47,817 nucleotides of DNA from JAIFWN01 sp049304015. GTDB taxonomy: Bacteria; Patescibacteriota; Minisyncoccia; Phycocordibacterales; Zambryskibacteraceae. The notes beneath the pieces were generated by a model. It was not told the DNA's origin, searched no databases, and worked only from the letters and a program-made list of their open reading frames with translations. The stretch spans positions 1-47,817 of the forward strand of contig JBAQNS010000017.1 in assembly GCA_049304015.1 (NCBI GenBank), written 5' to 3'. Below, piece after piece: positions 25,393-33,224 of the stretch (the first letter of the stretch is position 1; the number at the start of each line of letters is the position of its first letter). The translations under genes were made by a program, and so were the position numbers.

Positions 25393-25959
25393 TTATTTTA
25401 AAGCATTAGTGAGCGCAGCAGCCAAAGATTCTTTAAATGCTTGGCTTGTATATGAGGCTCCAGAGATAGCGTTCACATTGGCACTTTGGGTAGAGATAGC
25501 TTCTGACTTAAGTTGTGGCATAGCGTAGTCATATATCATTTGAGATCTTCCTGGTCCACCAGTTTGACTAGAATAAGTCACATCAGCCAGTTTCCCTCCA
25601 GAGATCACTGCATTCACTTGAATGTAATCCGTGTATGCATAAACACTGTTTCCAGGATAAGTACCATCTCTATATTTACTCATCATTCCACCAGAATCCA
25701 TCATCGTTCCACCAGTACTTGGGTTAACTGTAGTTGTAGGAGCTGGGATGGTTGGAGGTCTAGTCATCACTCTCCCATCATCATCAAACTCTTCAGAGTC
25801 ATCTCCAAAAAATCTGATATTCGGTAATACAACTGTTGGTGCAGGATTGTTTGTTGAAGTCAGTAAACTATCTAAACCTGTACTCACATTTTTACGCGTG
25901 AAGGTTGCAAACAAAGCAAATGCAACTATCACCCCAAAAGAAAGAAATATCTTCTTCAT
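25393..25959 (-). CDS. Membrane-anchored FMN-binding domain protein (flavinylation target)
   Basis: A 188-residue protein. An N-terminal helix (about 4-20) anchors or exports it. A Pro/Thr-rich linker has an acidic patch (DDSEEFDDDG) and a Met/Gly-rich stretch (GGTMMDSGGMM). The FMN_bind domain occupies about 90-188. The expected covalent FMN site is in NAISGASYTS near residue 170; the usual motif is D-x-x-S/T-G-A-S/T, here with Asn instead of Asp. It is the natural substrate of the adjacent ApbE. Transcription probably starts next to its ATG from the conserved promoter just upstream. Confidence 0.9.
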   Translation of the reverse strand: MKKIFLSFGVIVAFALFATFTRKNVSTGLDSLLTSTNNPAPTVVLPNIRFFGDDSEEFDDDGRVMTRPPTIPAPTTTVNPSTGGTMMDSGGMMSKYRDGTYPGNSVYAYTDYIQVNAVISGGKLADVTYSSQTGGPGRSQMIYDYAMPQLKSEAISTQSANVNAISGASYTSQAFKESLAAALTNALK

Positions 25960-25964
25960 TTTAC

Positions 25965-25994
25965 TTTATACGAATTAAAGAATGTTTTGGTGCT
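25965..25994 (-). promoter_or_regulatory. Candidate regulon promoter, copy A
   Basis: Minus-strand AGCACCAAA (25994-25986), N5, then CTTTAATTCGTATAA (25980-25966). The same sequence in the same spacing occurs at 30990-30962. GCACCA falls in the -35 position, 17 bp before TATAAA. CGTATAA ends 6 nt before the FMN-binding protein ATG. The GCACC-N16-CGTA layout resembles ECF sigma promoters. Confidence 0.65.
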
Positions 25995-26449
25995 TACTCA
26001 CAAGCAATTTTTTCAGTCACACCACCTGTACTAGTAAGAGCAAGTAGTGTTGTGCTAGCATAACCATTTGAATCTACACACCACACTCCTCCACCTTGGA
26101 GAGTGACCGCCACAACATAAGATACTGAATCATTCGCACAGGCCGTATCTCCTCCTCCAACTACTGTCTGGGCTGCTAAAACCATAGAATTTATATTGTT
26201 ATCTTTGGTTGGGTCAAAAACACTATTAACAGTAGCGCAGTCAGTTCCTGAATCTCCATAAGAAAAATTATTTTCATTATAATAAAGTGCTGATTGTGCC
26301 CTTACGCCATTCAGAGTTGCCTTGGCCGAAGCATCGTGCGCTTTTTCTCTAGACTTACCAATTGAACTCATCACAATAGATGAAAGTACTCCAATAATAG
26401 CAATCACTACTAATAGCTCAATGAGCGTGAATCCTTTATTTATTTTCAT
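25994..26449 (-). CDS. Type IV pilin-like protein
   Basis: A 151-residue prepilin. A short leader (MKINKG) is cut before Phe in GFTLIELLVVIAIIGVL, the class III signal with Glu at position 5 of the mature protein. The N-terminal helix continues to about 50, then a C-terminal globular domain with four cysteines (near DCATV, TACAND, VWCVD and IACE) likely forms disulfides. It lies between the MacB-like permease and the FMN-binding gene. The extended -10 TGT-TATAAT (hexamer 26461-26456) ends 6 nt before the ATG, so it is probably an independent unit. Confidence 0.9.
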   Translation of the reverse strand: MKINKGFTLIELLVVIAIIGVLSSIVMSSIGKSREKAHDASAKATLNGVRAQSALYYNENNFSYGDSGTDCATVNSVFDPTKDNNINSMVLAAQTVVGGGDTACANDSVSYVVAVTLQGGGVWCVDSNGYASTTLLALTSTGGVTEKIACE

Positions 26450-26455
26450 CCTTTC

Positions 26456-26464
26456 ATTATAACA
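26456..26464 (-). promoter_or_regulatory. Extended -10 of the pilin gene
   Basis: Minus-strand TGT-TATAAT (hexamer 26461-26456), ending 6 nt before the pilin ATG at 26449. Confidence 0.58.
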
Positions 26465-26494
26465 AAACTTATCTTGATTCTCCTTATTTTATAA

Positions 26495-27706
26495 TTACTC
26501 ATAACGCAAGGCATCAATAGGATTTAGCTTTGCAGCCCTTTGGGCTGGATAATACCCAAAAATAATCCCAATTATTGCTGACACACCAAATGCCAGGATT
26601 ACAGATGAGAGAGAAACTTTTGTTTGGAGAATCCCCGTAGCTGTGACAGCAAACGATATTCCCCACCCTAAAGCAACTCCTATCACTCCTCCAGTGAAAG
26701 TGAGCATCACCGCTTCGAACAGAAACTGAGTGTTAATATCCCTAGACTTTGCTCCAATGGCCTTGCGCAAACCAATTTCTCTTGTTCTTTCTGTGACCGA
26801 AGTGAGCATCATATTCATAATACCTATTCCTCCTACTACCAGAGAAATACTGGCGATAGAAGCCAAAAACAAAGTGAAAGTACTCACTACAGTAGATAAT
26901 GCCCCCAAAATATCTTCCTGAGAAATAATCGAGAAATCTGGCTCAGCTACTCTATGAGAATCAAGTAACACTCCATTGATTAAATCTCTGACCGTATTCA
27001 TTTCATCTTTATTGGTGACACTGACTGCAATGGTAGAGAGGTAATCAACCCCAGAGAGAACTTTCTGCATAGTCGAAAGAGGTACCAGGACCATATCATC
27101 TGGACCAGAAAAACCAGCCCCACCCTTGGCCTCAAGGATGCCAACAACTCTAAAATTAGTTTTGTTTATTCTGATACTCTTTCCGATTGGATCAACTTCT
27201 CCAAATAAATCTTTGGCCACCGTGGCTCCAAGTACTACATCACGACCTATTGAACGAACAGCTGATTCAGAAATAAAATCTCCAGTAGCAACATTTAAAT
27301 TATGTAATTGAAGAAATTGTGTGGTGACCCCGTTGACGGTTGTGTTTGTATTATTACCTGTAGGAGCGGCAATCTGAAAACGACGAGACAATTCTGGAGA
27401 AATCATCCCCACTCCTTCAACTGCTTTTATTTTATCTATATCTTTGTTCTCTAATGTTTGAGCAGAACCTCGCCCTGAAGAAACTATGCCCCTCCCTGGT
27501 TGAACCACTCCAGGTAAAATAGTAAGTAAATTTGAGCCCAAACCTTCAATACTTGTTTGAATTTGGCTCTTGGCTCCTTCACCAATAGAAATCATCGCAA
27601 TCACTGATGAAATTCCAATAATAATACCCAACATCGTGAGTGATGATCTTACTTTATTGGCTGAAATGGCAGTATATGTTTCTTCTAATATATCTTTAGT
27701 TGTCAT
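26495..27706 (-). CDS. MacB-like ABC transporter permease
   Basis: A 403-residue FtsX/MacB-type permease. One N-terminal helix (about 20-42, SSLTMLGIIIGISSVIAMI) precedes a large extracytoplasmic domain (about 45-275). Three C-terminal helices follow, with the family segment TSVTERTREIGLRKAIGA near 302-320 that contacts the ATPase. It forms a mechanotransmission-type exporter with the adjacent ATPase and fusion protein. Its start overlaps the ATPase stop by 4 nt. Confidence 0.9.
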   Translation of the reverse strand: MTTKDILEETYTAISANKVRSSLTMLGIIIGISSVIAMISIGEGAKSQIQTSIEGLGSNLLTILPGVVQPGRGIVSSGRGSAQTLENKDIDKIKAVEGVGMISPELSRRFQIAAPTGNNTNTTVNGVTTQFLQLHNLNVATGDFISESAVRSIGRDVVLGATVAKDLFGEVDPIGKSIRINKTNFRVVGILEAKGGAGFSGPDDMVLVPLSTMQKVLSGVDYLSTIAVSVTNKDEMNTVRDLINGVLLDSHRVAEPDFSIISQEDILGALSTVVSTFTLFLASIASISLVVGGIGIMNMMLTSVTERTREIGLRKAIGAKSRDINTQFLFEAVMLTFTGGVIGVALGWGISFAVTATGILQTKVSLSSVILAFGVSAIIGIIFGYYPAQRAAKLNPIDALRYE

Positions 27707-28413
27707 GATGAGTGATGAATTATTCTTTTCTGGTGAGTCTTGGTGTCACTAACAATTTCCCCATCTCTAAGGTGAATTATTCTATCCGCATGCTCAGCTA
27801 CTTCAGATTCATGAGTAATGAGTACTATAGTTCTACCCTCTTCTTCATTTAATCTTTGGAATGTCCCTAAAACAATATCTCCTGTTTTGGTGTCCAAGTT
27901 TCCTGTTGGCTCATCAGCGAGGATAAGGGTCGGGTTGTTCACAAGCGCACGAGCAATGGCCACTCGTTGGATTTGCCCACCAGAAAGTTGGTTGGACATA
28001 TGCACAAAATGTTCTTCATCGAGCCCAGCAGACTTTAATGCTTGCCTAGCTCTTTCCTCTCTCTCAAAATGTGGAATATTTTTGTATACCAAAGGCAACA
28101 ACACGTTTCGTAGGACGCTGGTCCTAGGAAGAAGATTGAATGATTGAAAAACAAAACCTATTTTATCTCTTCTTATATCTGCCAACTCATCGTCCGAAAA
28201 GGAAGAAACATCCTTGCCATCAAGAAAATATTCACCACTAGTGGCTGTGTCTAAAGCTCCAAGGATATGCATTAGTGTTGATTTACCAGAACCAGAAGGG
28301 CCCATAATGGCCACAAACTCCCCATCTTCAATTTGGAAGTTTATATTCTTTAGTGCCTCAAAGACGAGAGCGTCATTTCTATATATCTTCCCGACATTTT
28401 TTACTTCAATCAT
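27703..28413 (-). CDS. MacB/LolD-type ABC transporter ATPase
   Basis: A 236-residue ATPase. Walker A is GPSGSGKST, the signature LSGGQIQRVAIARAL, and Walker B LILADEPTGNLDT, the form typical of LolD/MacB/FtsE proteins; the H-loop is in LITHESE. A longer in-frame ORF reaches 28566, but that extension overlaps the end of the fusion-protein gene and has no family similarity. The start at 28413 (MIEVKNVGKIY) matches the family N terminus. Confidence 0.92.
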   Translation of the reverse strand: MIEVKNVGKIYRNDALVFEALKNINFQIEDGEFVAIMGPSGSGKSTLMHILGALDTATSGEYFLDGKDVSSFSDDELADIRRDKIGFVFQSFNLLPRTSVLRNVLLPLVYKNIPHFEREERARQALKSAGLDEEHFVHMSNQLSGGQIQRVAIARALVNNPTLILADEPTGNLDTKTGDIVLGTFQRLNEEEGRTIVLITHESEVAEHADRIIHLRDGEIVSDTKTHQKRIIHHSS

Positions 28414-28435
28414 ATTGATACTTGTAGCTAAAAAA

Positions 28436-30061
28436 CTATCTACTTGTGGCTCTGTTGGCGCCATTAGTTGTGGTCGTTCTTGCTCCCCCACCAAAAAGGC
28501 TTGGAGCAGCAGCTGGTGTAGCTGTTGTAGCTGACACAGTTCTAACCACAACTTGATCTCCCTCATTTAATCCAGAAATAATCTCCACAGCATTATCGCT
28601 CAACAAACCTGTTTCAATATATAGTTTTTCTGGAACAATTTTTGATGGCACAGGTGCAGTGCTTGAAGCCACCAATGGTGGATTAAAGATTTGTACATAA
28701 GAGCCCTTAGTATCTGACTTCACCGCACTGGCTGGTACAAATAGTGTGTCATTTTTAACATCTGTAATAATAGATGCGCTGACACTCATGCCGGCTAGAA
28801 TTCTAGAATCTTCTGTATCGAATGCTACTTTCGCATTATAAGTAACTACTCCTTGGTTTATTGTTCCTACTAAATCAAGCTCAGAAATTGTGCCCGTCAT
28901 CGTCAAGCCATCTATAGCATCAAATGTCAGAGTGGCTTTATTTCCAATTTTAACCTTGGCTGCATCAACCTCATTCAACGAAATGTCTGCCATCTGTGAT
29001 TTGCTAATCATCGTAGCTATAACCGTTCCTCCACTTGCAGAGTCTCCAACCTTTACATTCATTCTTCCTACAACACCATCAAATGGTGCTCGAATAAAAT
29101 AATCTGAATAAGCATTTCTTTTTTGTTCAAGTGATATGGCCTGAGACCTTACATCATAACTATCAGCTCCCTTAATTAGATTATTTAGTGCTGTAGTGTT
29201 AGTGAGAATGCTACCTTGTGCCACAAGGATACTTGATAGCTGACTATTAAGTGATGAAAGCCAGTTGTTTACATTTGTGGCAGCAGTATTAGCAGTAGTA
29301 CTTGTATCAGAATTTATATCAACTATATAAGAAATAGCGTTTTGAGTATCTTTCATTGCCTCAATATTCTTCTTCACCATTTGATGAGTATCCTCTATTA
29401 GCAAATCAATGCTTGAAGGAGCGCTCGTTCTAGTCAAAGAATTGTACTCTTTCAAAACTGTCTCATACTGAAGCTTAGCCGCATCATAATTTGCTCCCGC
29501 CTTCATAATATAAGCGCGAATAGTATCACTATGACTACTTGAATCAAATAAATAGCCGTTAGTTGTATAAAACAAATCGTCCATTTTTTTCATCATGTCA
29601 GGATAAGCAATAAAAACATTTGAGATTGCATTCCATCCATCATTATATGAACGATTTAGTGCACTCTGTGCAGATTGAACATCAGCAATATCGGCTGGCT
29701 TTGTTAATTTATCGAATGCCACTTGAGCTGATTCGTAAGTTAGACGAGCATCCCTTGAATCTATCTCTGCAATTAATTCCCCAGCTCTTATACTTTTTCC
29801 TGCTTGGGCATAAGTACGAAGAATATCCCCTGATGCTTTGGCTTTTAAATCAATTTGGTTAGATGAAGAGACCTGGCCACTACCAGAAATAGAAGAAACC
29901 ACAGTCCCCCTTTCAACCCTGTTGACCACATAGCTAGGTTCACCGGCTGAACTAAAAATATTTTTGTATCCATAATATCCAACAATAACAACTAAAAGCA
30001 TAACCAAACCACTTTTGAGTTTATTATTGATTATTTTAGACTTGATTGTTTGATATTTCAT
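28436..30061 (-). CDS. HlyD/MacA-like membrane fusion protein
   Basis: A 541-residue periplasmic-adaptor-type protein with an N-terminal membrane helix (about 16-32). The first lipoyl half follows (GQVSSSNQIDLKAKASGDI), then a long helical hairpin region (about 105-325), the second lipoyl half (YFIRAPFDGVVGRMNVKVGD) and a beta-barrel to about 470. The C terminus is Ala/Thr-rich. The helical hairpin is longer than in MacA. In diderms such proteins bridge to an outer-membrane channel; none is seen here, and CPR cells lack a classical outer membrane, so it may act only with the permease. Confidence 0.88.
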   Translation of the reverse strand: MKYQTIKSKIINNKLKSGLVMLLVVIVGYYGYKNIFSSAGEPSYVVNRVERGTVVSSISGSGQVSSSNQIDLKAKASGDILRTYAQAGKSIRAGELIAEIDSRDARLTYESAQVAFDKLTKPADIADVQSAQSALNRSYNDGWNAISNVFIAYPDMMKKMDDLFYTTNGYLFDSSSHSDTIRAYIMKAGANYDAAKLQYETVLKEYNSLTRTSAPSSIDLLIEDTHQMVKKNIEAMKDTQNAISYIVDINSDTSTTANTAATNVNNWLSSLNSQLSSILVAQGSILTNTTALNNLIKGADSYDVRSQAISLEQKRNAYSDYFIRAPFDGVVGRMNVKVGDSASGGTVIATMISKSQMADISLNEVDAAKVKIGNKATLTFDAIDGLTMTGTISELDLVGTINQGVVTYNAKVAFDTEDSRILAGMSVSASIITDVKNDTLFVPASAVKSDTKGSYVQIFNPPLVASSTAPVPSKIVPEKLYIETGLLSDNAVEIISGLNEGDQVVVRTVSATTATPAAAPSLFGGGARTTTTNGANRATSR

Positions 30062-30062
30062 A

Positions 30063-30542
30063 TTATTTTATGTTCACTGTTGTAGTGGCTTGCACTGAAA
30101 TATTTGCCGGCATAACTCTTACTAATTTAGCCACTATTTCCCCATCATCGTTTGGATATCCTATTACAACCACATAATCATCTAATTGAATATCAGAACT
30201 ACTAATACTATCTCTGTACTTTCGAATTAAAGTGTCATCAGTAAATCTAATGATTTTTTCTAAATTATTGCCAGTGGCAACTACCATAGTGGGAGGTGTT
30301 ATCCTTAATACCTTACCAGATGCTCCATGACCATCTACTAAGCCGCTTCTCATCATACCCATCATGCCCCCATCAAAATATAAATTCCCAGAATAATTAT
30401 CACCCAATCTTGAAGAAAAACGGGCTTCTCTAAAACCAATCTCAATACCCATTCTAAAAATAATTACCACTAAAATTAAAATGACAAATCCTCCTATGAG
30501 ATGTCGACCATTTTTTGATTCTATAAATTTTTGTATATTCAT
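30063..30542 (-). CDS. Membrane-anchored DUF5666-like protein
   Basis: A 159-residue protein with one N-terminal membrane helix (about 15-33), then a Gly/Met-rich stretch (YFDGGMMGMMRSG). A small OB-like beta domain follows (about 75-150, with KVLRITPPTMVV, IRFTDDTLIRKY and LDDYVVVIGYPNDDGEIVAKLVRV) in the style of DUF5666. The function is unknown. It lies 1 nt upstream of the fusion-protein gene, so it probably belongs to the exporter operon. The Met-rich patch recalls the one in the FMN-binding protein. Confidence 0.7.
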   Translation of the reverse strand: MNIQKFIESKNGRHLIGGFVILILVVIIFRMGIEIGFREARFSSRLGDNYSGNLYFDGGMMGMMRSGLVDGHGASGKVLRITPPTMVVATGNNLEKIIRFTDDTLIRKYRDSISSSDIQLDDYVVVIGYPNDDGEIVAKLVRVMPANISVQATTTVNIK

Positions 30543-30546
30543 ATAT

Positions 30547-30993
30547 TTAATTAAAAGCGTTCTGCTTATTAAAATATCTAAAGGCCCCTAATCGTTTTAC
30601 TGATCTTGCTGACCAAGAAAATACTCCAAGAAGAGAAACGAAGACTATCAAAGTAAGCATGGGTACAGATTCTACCAGAGACAATGATATCTCTTTTAAA
30701 TACAAGGAAATCGTGCTGAAATCATAGAAAACAATCATAGCATAATCATAAAAGCCTGAAGACAAAATACCTCTAAACAAAGAAATAGAGACAAAAAATA
30801 TTGCCACAAGTGAACCAATGGAGACAAAAATTCTATATATGATGGCTCGATTCTTTACTTTTTCTGCTTCAGTAAAAAGCTGGGCCTTAAGTCGACCCTT
30901 AAATTCTTCATCACAATCCACCCTAGACAACCTAAAATCAACCTCTTTAGTCATATTATCGTTATACGAATTAAAGCTCAATTTGGTGCTCAT
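30547..30993 (-). CDS. Small two-helix membrane protein next to ECF sigma (possible anti-sigma)
   Basis: Up to 148 residues. An N-terminal cytosolic helical segment (VDFRLSRVDCDEEFKGRLKAQLF) precedes two membrane helices (about 55-75 and 108-128). There is no zinc anti-sigma HxxxCxxC motif. The position immediately after the sigma gene, the soluble N terminus and the membrane anchor suggest an anti-sigma factor, but no family is recognised. Two starts are possible: ATG 30993, 1 nt after the sigma stop, or ATG 30954 (MTKEVDF), 7 nt after the conserved promoter element. Codons 1-13 of the long form coincide with that element, which favours 30954 for the promoter-driven transcript. Confidence 0.65.
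   Translation of the reverse strand: MSTKLSFNSYNDNMTKEVDFRLSRVDCDEEFKGRLKAQLFTEAEKVKNRAIIYRIFVSIGSLVAIFFVSISLFRGILSSGFYDYAMIVFYDFSTISLYLKEISLSLVESVPMLTLIVFVSLLGVFSWSARSVKRLGAFRYFNKQNAFN
30962..30990 (-). promoter_or_regulatory. Candidate regulon promoter, copy B
   Basis: Minus-strand AGCACCAAA (30990-30982), N5, then CTTTAATTCGTATAA (30976-30962). It matches copy A at 24 of 29 positions with identical spacing. It lies directly downstream of the ECF sigma gene and would drive the putative anti-sigma and exporter genes, with an ATG 7 nt after the element. Confidence 0.65.
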
Positions 30994-30994
30994 A

Positions 30995-31555
30995 TTATTT
31001 TTTTATATTAGTTTTCATTTTTTTTAAAGCTCTAAGATATCTACTCTTTACTGTGTTTAGTGGTTCACTCATGATCTCACCAATCTCAAAAAAAGTCATA
31101 TCCTCTGTGTGTTTTAAGGAAATAATTAATTTTTCATCCTCAGATAAATTATCCAGTGCCTTCTCTAAAAGAATTAAATTTTCCTTCCTCTCAAGGATTT
31201 CAAATTGATCATCAGATTCATCTTTAATATTTGCTTCAAATGACTCAACATCTTCATCTTCACTATTTAATGAAGAGAAATTTAAACTTTTTTTCTTTCT
31301 GAAATAATCAGTGACTGTGTTCCTAGTAATACTATAGATCCAAACTTTGAAATTCTTATTTTTATCAAATTTATGCAAATTTCTAATAACCTTCAAGAAT
31401 ACTTCTTGGGTGATATCCTCTACTTCTTCCTTTCGACCCAAAAGCCTAAAGGACAAGTTATACACCGCCCCTAAATATCTTTCTATTAGAATATTTAATG
31501 ATGACTTAGCACCATTCTCATATTGTTCTATGAGTTCGACGTCTGTATCTTGCAT
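30995..31555 (-). CDS. ECF-type RNA polymerase sigma factor
   Basis: A 186-residue sigma-70 family factor with only regions 2 and 4. Region 2 includes EDITQEVFLKVIRNLHKFD and KNFKVWIYSITRNTVTDYFRKKK. An acidic linker (about 93-120) follows, then region 4 with LSEDEKLIISLKHTEDMTFFEIGEIM and the helix-turn-helix TVKSRYLRALKKM. No C-terminal extension is present. It begins 9 nt after the ftsX stop and may be co-transcribed with ftsEX. It is the obvious candidate to read the conserved promoter pair at 30.96 and 25.97 kb. Confidence 0.93.
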   Translation of the reverse strand: MQDTDVELIEQYENGAKSSLNILIERYLGAVYNLSFRLLGRKEEVEDITQEVFLKVIRNLHKFDKNKNFKVWIYSITRNTVTDYFRKKKSLNFSSLNSEDEDVESFEANIKDESDDQFEILERKENLILLEKALDNLSEDEKLIISLKHTEDMTFFEIGEIMSEPLNTVKSRYLRALKKMKTNIKK

Positions 31556-31564
31556 ATAAAAAAC

Positions 31565-32491
31565 TTAAACTTTCAGGTACTTGCGTATAGCAAGCGTACT
31601 AGAAAGAGCTCCTATGAAAATTCCTGAGAAAATAATTATTATGAATATTTGTGGAAACTGGTGAAGATAGTAATTAAAAATATTCATCCCTATAAAGAAG
31701 TTCTCGGTCACCTTCCCCAGCCAGTAAGTAATGGGTAGGAATAACAAAAGAGTAATAAATCCAGCCACTAACCCATAAATAATACCGACAATAACAAATG
31801 GACCTTGGATATAAGACGATGAGGCACCAACAAGGCGCATGACACTTATTTCATCCTTCACTATATAAATAGTCAATCTAATTGTATTAAAGGCAATAAG
31901 CACAGAAATAGCAACAAATGCTAGGGTGATGGCAAAACCAAGTCGATGAGCTGCATCAATAATTTTTGTAAGTTTATCTATAGCCGTCTTATTTTGGTTA
32001 TAGTTCACATGGTCAATAATAGAAAGCCCTGAAGCCGAAAGACTATTTTTACCTTGAAGGAAATCTGCTATGGCTTGATATTGGGATGGGTCTTTTGCCT
32101 TTACATTTAGTGTGGCCCCAAGTGGGTTATCTCTAAGTTCACCTAAGGCATCTAAGATTGACTGATCGTTCGCATGACGAGCTTTGAAGGTATCAAGCGC
32201 TTCTTCTTTGCTCACATAAGTGACCATAGAAACAGAAGGCAAACTTTCCAAAGAATGTTTGAGCTCAAGGATACTGCCTTCATCTGCTGTGCCTATAATA
32301 GTCACATTCACATCAACTTTGTTCCTCAATTCTGCAAGGGAAGTATTCAAAATGGCACTTCCAAATATTAGAAATCCTAAAACAAACAAAGTCACCATCA
32401 TCACAAGCACAGAGGCTAGTGAGACTGTGCCATTTCTCCAAAAATTATAGAAACCAGAGCGAGTTATTCTTTTAGTATTTGTCCAAAGCAT
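31565..32491 (-). CDS. ftsX: Cell division protein FtsX
   Basis: A 308-residue FtsX permease-like protein. A first helix (about 24-48) is followed by an extracytoplasmic domain (about 50-170, with VNVTIIGTADEGSILELKHSL) and three C-terminal helices. DEISVMRLVGAS marks the coupling region. With FtsE it transmits ATP hydrolysis to cell-wall hydrolases at division. The ftsE stop region contains a TATAAT (32504-32499) 7 nt before its ATG, so it may also be transcribed alone. Confidence 0.93.
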   Translation of the reverse strand: MLWTNTKRITRSGFYNFWRNGTVSLASVLVMMVTLFVLGFLIFGSAILNTSLAELRNKVDVNVTIIGTADEGSILELKHSLESLPSVSMVTYVSKEEALDTFKARHANDQSILDALGELRDNPLGATLNVKAKDPSQYQAIADFLQGKNSLSASGLSIIDHVNYNQNKTAIDKLTKIIDAAHRLGFAITLAFVAISVLIAFNTIRLTIYIVKDEISVMRLVGASSSYIQGPFVIVGIIYGLVAGFITLLLFLPITYWLGKVTENFFIGMNIFNYYLHQFPQIFIIIIFSGIFIGALSSTLAIRKYLKV

Positions 32492-32499
32492 ATATTTTA

Positions 32500-33180
32500 T
32501 TATACGAAATATTTACCCTCTTTATCATCACGAACAATTTTTCCTTTCTCCATGGCTATCACTCGTTTGCCCAAAGAATCAATCACTCCTTTATTATGTG
32601 TAGTCAGGATGACGGTTGTGCCCATATCATTAATCTTTTTTAAAATTTGCACTATATCGTAGGTATTCACTGGATCAAGGTTCCCTGTAGGTTCATCAGC
32701 AATGATAATGTCCGGTTGATTCACTAGAGCCCTCGCGATGGCCACCCTCTGCTTCTCTCCACCTGAGAGCTCATGTGGGAAATTCCACATTTTGTTCCCC
32801 AAATCTACAAGCTCAAGAACGTGTGGCACATCTGCTTCTATCTCATGATCTGGTCTGCCTACAGCTTCCATCATGAAGGCGATGTTCTCATAAACAGTTT
32901 TGTTTGGAAGTAAACGAAAATCTTGAAAGACCATGCCTATTTTCCTTCTAAATTCGTTTATCTCATTTTTCTGTAGAGAGTGAACGTCGGTGGATTCATA
33001 GAAAACCTTACCTCCTGTTGGTTTCTCTTCTGCAAGAAACATTTTAAGGAGGGTGGTCTTACCTGCCCCAGATTGACCCACAATAGAGACAAATTCCCTA
33101 GGTTCTATAGAGAAAGTGACATCTTGTAAGGCTACTGATGAATCAGGATAAACCTTGCTTACTCGGTCAAAGAAAATCAT
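32500..33180 (-). CDS. ftsE: Cell division ATP-binding protein FtsE
   Basis: A 226-residue ABC ATPase with Walker A GQSGAGKTT, signature LSGGEKQRVAIARAL and Walker B IIIADEPTGNLDP. The QDFRLLPNKTVYENIAF segment is characteristic of FtsE. It is followed by ftsX after 8 nt. Its promoter is read directly: TTGGCT, 17 bp, TGC-TAAAAT, then the ATG 6 nt later. Confidence 0.95.
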   Translation of the reverse strand: MIFFDRVSKVYPDSSVALQDVTFSIEPREFVSIVGQSGAGKTTLLKMFLAEEKPTGGKVFYESTDVHSLQKNEINEFRRKIGMVFQDFRLLPNKTVYENIAFMMEAVGRPDHEIEADVPHVLELVDLGNKMWNFPHELSGGEKQRVAIARALVNQPDIIIADEPTGNLDPVNTYDIVQILKKINDMGTTVILTTHNKGVIDSLGKRVIAMEKGKIVRDDKEGKYFV

Positions 33181-33186
33181 TGCTCT

Positions 33187-33215
33187 ATTTTAGCATTTTT
33201 ACCCCCGCGAGCCAA
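33187..33215 (-). promoter_or_regulatory. ftsE promoter, leaderless geometry
   Basis: On the minus strand TTGGCT (33215-33210), a 17-bp spacer and TAAAAT (33192-33187) preceded by TGC. The ftsE ATG at 33180 follows after 6 nt. Confidence 0.65.
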
Positions 33216-33224
33216 GAATTTTGA

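Noticed and set aside
28414..28566. Longer N terminus of the MacB-like ATPase
   Set aside because: It overlaps the C-terminal codons of the fusion-protein gene and is Gln/Leu-rich shadow sequence; family members start at MIEVKNVGK.
32499..32507. CGTATAAT before ftsX as a copy of the candidate ECF promoter
   Set aside because: No GCACC or CTTTAATT part is present; it reads as an ordinary -10 overlapping the ftsE stop.
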